From Corallium rubrum (Eukaryota > Cnidaria > Anthozoa > Scleralcyonacea > Coralliidae): 64,000 nucleotides of DNA. The stretch spans positions 11,416,394 to 11,480,393 of the forward strand of contig OZ036011.1 in assembly GCA_964035015.1 (NCBI GenBank), in the 5' to 3' direction. This document shows positions 63,401 to 64,000 of the stretch, piece by piece. Each line of letters starts with the position of its first letter. The first letter of the stretch is position 1. The notes below the pieces were generated by a model, which worked only from the letters and a program-made list of their open reading frames with translations, made no database searches and was not told the origin of the DNA. The translations under genes and the position numbers were made by a program.

Positions 63401-64000
63401 AAGTGGAGTGAAGTGAAATGAAGTGAAGTGGAGTGAAGTGAAGTGAAGTGAAATGAGGTGAAGTGGAGTGAAGTGAAATGAAGTGAAGTGAAGTGAAGTG
63501 TAGTGAAGTGAAGTGACGTGAAGTGAAGTGAAAAGAGGCGAAGTGAAGTGGAGTGAAGTGAAGTGAAGTGAAGTGAAGTGAAGTGAAGTGAAGTGAAGTG
63601 AGGTGAGGTGAGGTGAGGTGAGGTGAGGTGAGGTGAGGTGAGGTGAAGTGAAGTGAAGTGAAGTGAGGTGAAGTGCAGTGCAGTGAAGTGACGTGACGTG
63701 ACGTGAAGTGAAGTGAAGTGAAACGAAGTGAAGTGAAAGAAACGAAAGTGAAGTGCTGTATGTTGACAGGACATATGTATATTTTCTTTTCAGGTTTGGT
63801 TTCAAAATCGTCGCGCTAAATGGCGACGAAAGGAGCGTGCCCAACAAGAAGAAAACAACAACAAAGAAAGTTCCGCTATTGGGAGTGAACTTGAGTCTGG
63901 CGAGTGTGAAGAAACTCAAGAGAAGATTCCAAAAATGAATTGTGAAAACTCCGAGCTAGAGGAAATCAAGAAAGAAAACGATGACCATGATGGAAGTCAG
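57428..64000 (+). CDS. Paired-like homeobox gene, Unc-4/UNCX type (3' end outside window)
   Basis: Three exons: 57428-57647, 62455-62630 and 63794 to at least 64000. They give 201 codons, open at the right edge. The N-terminal 74 residues are Ser/Tyr-rich with no recognised domain. The homeodomain begins at [20 protein letters not shown], continues [11 protein letters not shown] then [11 protein letters not shown], and ends [15 protein letters not shown]5, L16, F20, W48, F49, N51 and R53 are present and residue 50 is Gln. YPDVFMRE plus LRLDL is the hallmark of the Unc-4/UNCX family ([16 protein letters not shown]), better than Prop, Otx or Prd. The intron between homeodomain residues 46 and 47 is at the position common in paired-like genes. 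The acidic tail ([19 protein letters not shown]) continues off the window. Such proteins specify neuron and somite-like identities. Intron 1 (4.8 kb) and intron 2 (1.2 kb) are mostly satellite. Confidence 0.88.
57978..58235 (+). repeat. ~64-bp tandem repeat, four copies
   Basis: Each unit has CTTTCAGCTTGAAGTTTGTA, AAGTTTTGTTAGTTCCTGCT and GTACAAGCTGTCGTTAGTTA. The GTACAAGCTGTCGT phrase also occurs in the tRNA-SINE region near 32564. Homeobox gene intron 1. Confidence 0.9.
59219..60565 (+). repeat. GTAGA/GTATAGA satellite, left block
   Basis: Mixture of 5-bp GTAGA, 5-bp GCAGA and 12-bp AGTATAGAGTAG units with higher-order blocks (e.g. GTACAGAGTAGAGTGGAGTG at 59601 and 60027). Homeobox gene intron 1. 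Confidence 0.98.
60566..61022 (-). mobile_element. 5'-truncated LINE (non-LTR retrotransposon), C-terminal fragment
   Basis: On the minus strand the frame from about 61020 to 60760 reads [12 protein letters not shown], then [32 protein letters not shown] and [10 protein letters not shown], and stops. This is the typical extreme C-terminus after the reverse transcriptase in CR1/L2/RTE-like LINEs. It is followed by a ~200-bp 3' UTR with AATAAAACTGTATC and a TATC microsatellite tail. It lies inside the satellite, with the truncation at about 61022. Confidence 0.85.
61023..62205 (+). repeat. GTATAGAGTAGA satellite, right block
   Basis: Very regular 12-bp AGTATAGAGTAG units, more homogeneous than the left block (notably 61500-61970). 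It decays into AGCGTAGCGT and GTGGAGTGTCA near 62205-62300. Confidence 0.98.
62940..63752 (+). repeat. GAGAA/GTGAA pentamer array in homeobox intron 2
   Basis: AGAGA units (62955-63010) and then AAGTG pentamers, with longer blocks such as AAATGAGGTGAAGTGGAGTG repeated many times and an AGGTG block at 63600-63640. It ends 40 nt before the exon 3 acceptor. Confidence 0.97.

Noticed and set aside
63052-63919. 240- and 176-codon His/Phe/Thr/Ser-rich frames on the minus strand
   Set aside because: Translation of the GTGAA pentamer array in the homeobox intron.

Overview
This window is AT-rich, intron-rich animal nuclear DNA. Every gene has spliced metazoan-type exons with GT-AG introns (one GC-AG), and there are no operons or bacterial features. 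I infer an early-branching invertebrate, most likely a cnidarian (perhaps an anthozoan). That rests on gene content, on histone H1 and homeobox sequence, and on repeat families I associate with cnidarian genomes; the species is not identified.

Five protein genes can be supported. (1) 1078-6933, +: the 3' part of a GAS7-like F-BAR gene, whose 5' exons lie off the left edge. (2) 11700-24441, +: a complete SPATA20 gene in 14 exons (807 codons), carrying the YSTCHWCH thioredoxin-like motif. (3) 26885-46104, +: a complete CNOT3 gene in 22 exons (769 aa), from MADKRKLQ to the C-terminal NOT box. (4) 51230-50658, -: an intronless linker histone H1 with a TATA box. (5) 57428 to the right edge, +: a paired-like homeobox gene of the Unc-4/UNCX type in three exons, with the homeodomain split by an intron at residues 46/47. 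The exon phases of all the spliced genes were checked by hand and add up to open frames.

The rest is repetitive. A 19-bp satellite of about 3.65 kb (7982-11640) runs almost to the first codon of SPATA20. Several introns are almost entirely simple repeats: CTTC, GAAC, GACCA, GACA, GTAGA and GTGAA arrays. The larger introns and the intergenic spaces are crowded with short inverted-repeat elements, often nested. These include TTAA-flanked (piggyBac-like) and 8-bp-duplication (hAT-like) elements, 5S-rRNA-derived and tRNA-derived SINEs, 5'-truncated LINE tails, and two families worth attention. One is a ~143-bp tandem unit with a hammerhead-ribozyme-like core, resembling Penelope-like or retrozyme repeats. 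The other is a ~120-150 bp hairpin-plus-tail element flanked by direct repeats of about 9-15 bp. In several cases another repeat copy in the same window shows the uninserted state, so insertion boundaries can be read directly.

The genes do not form a pathway. GAS7 acts on membrane and actin, SPATA20 is a thioredoxin-fold protein, CNOT3 is an mRNA-deadenylation scaffold, H1 compacts chromatin and Unc-4/UNCX is a neural/mesodermal transcription factor. Their proximity is simple linkage.
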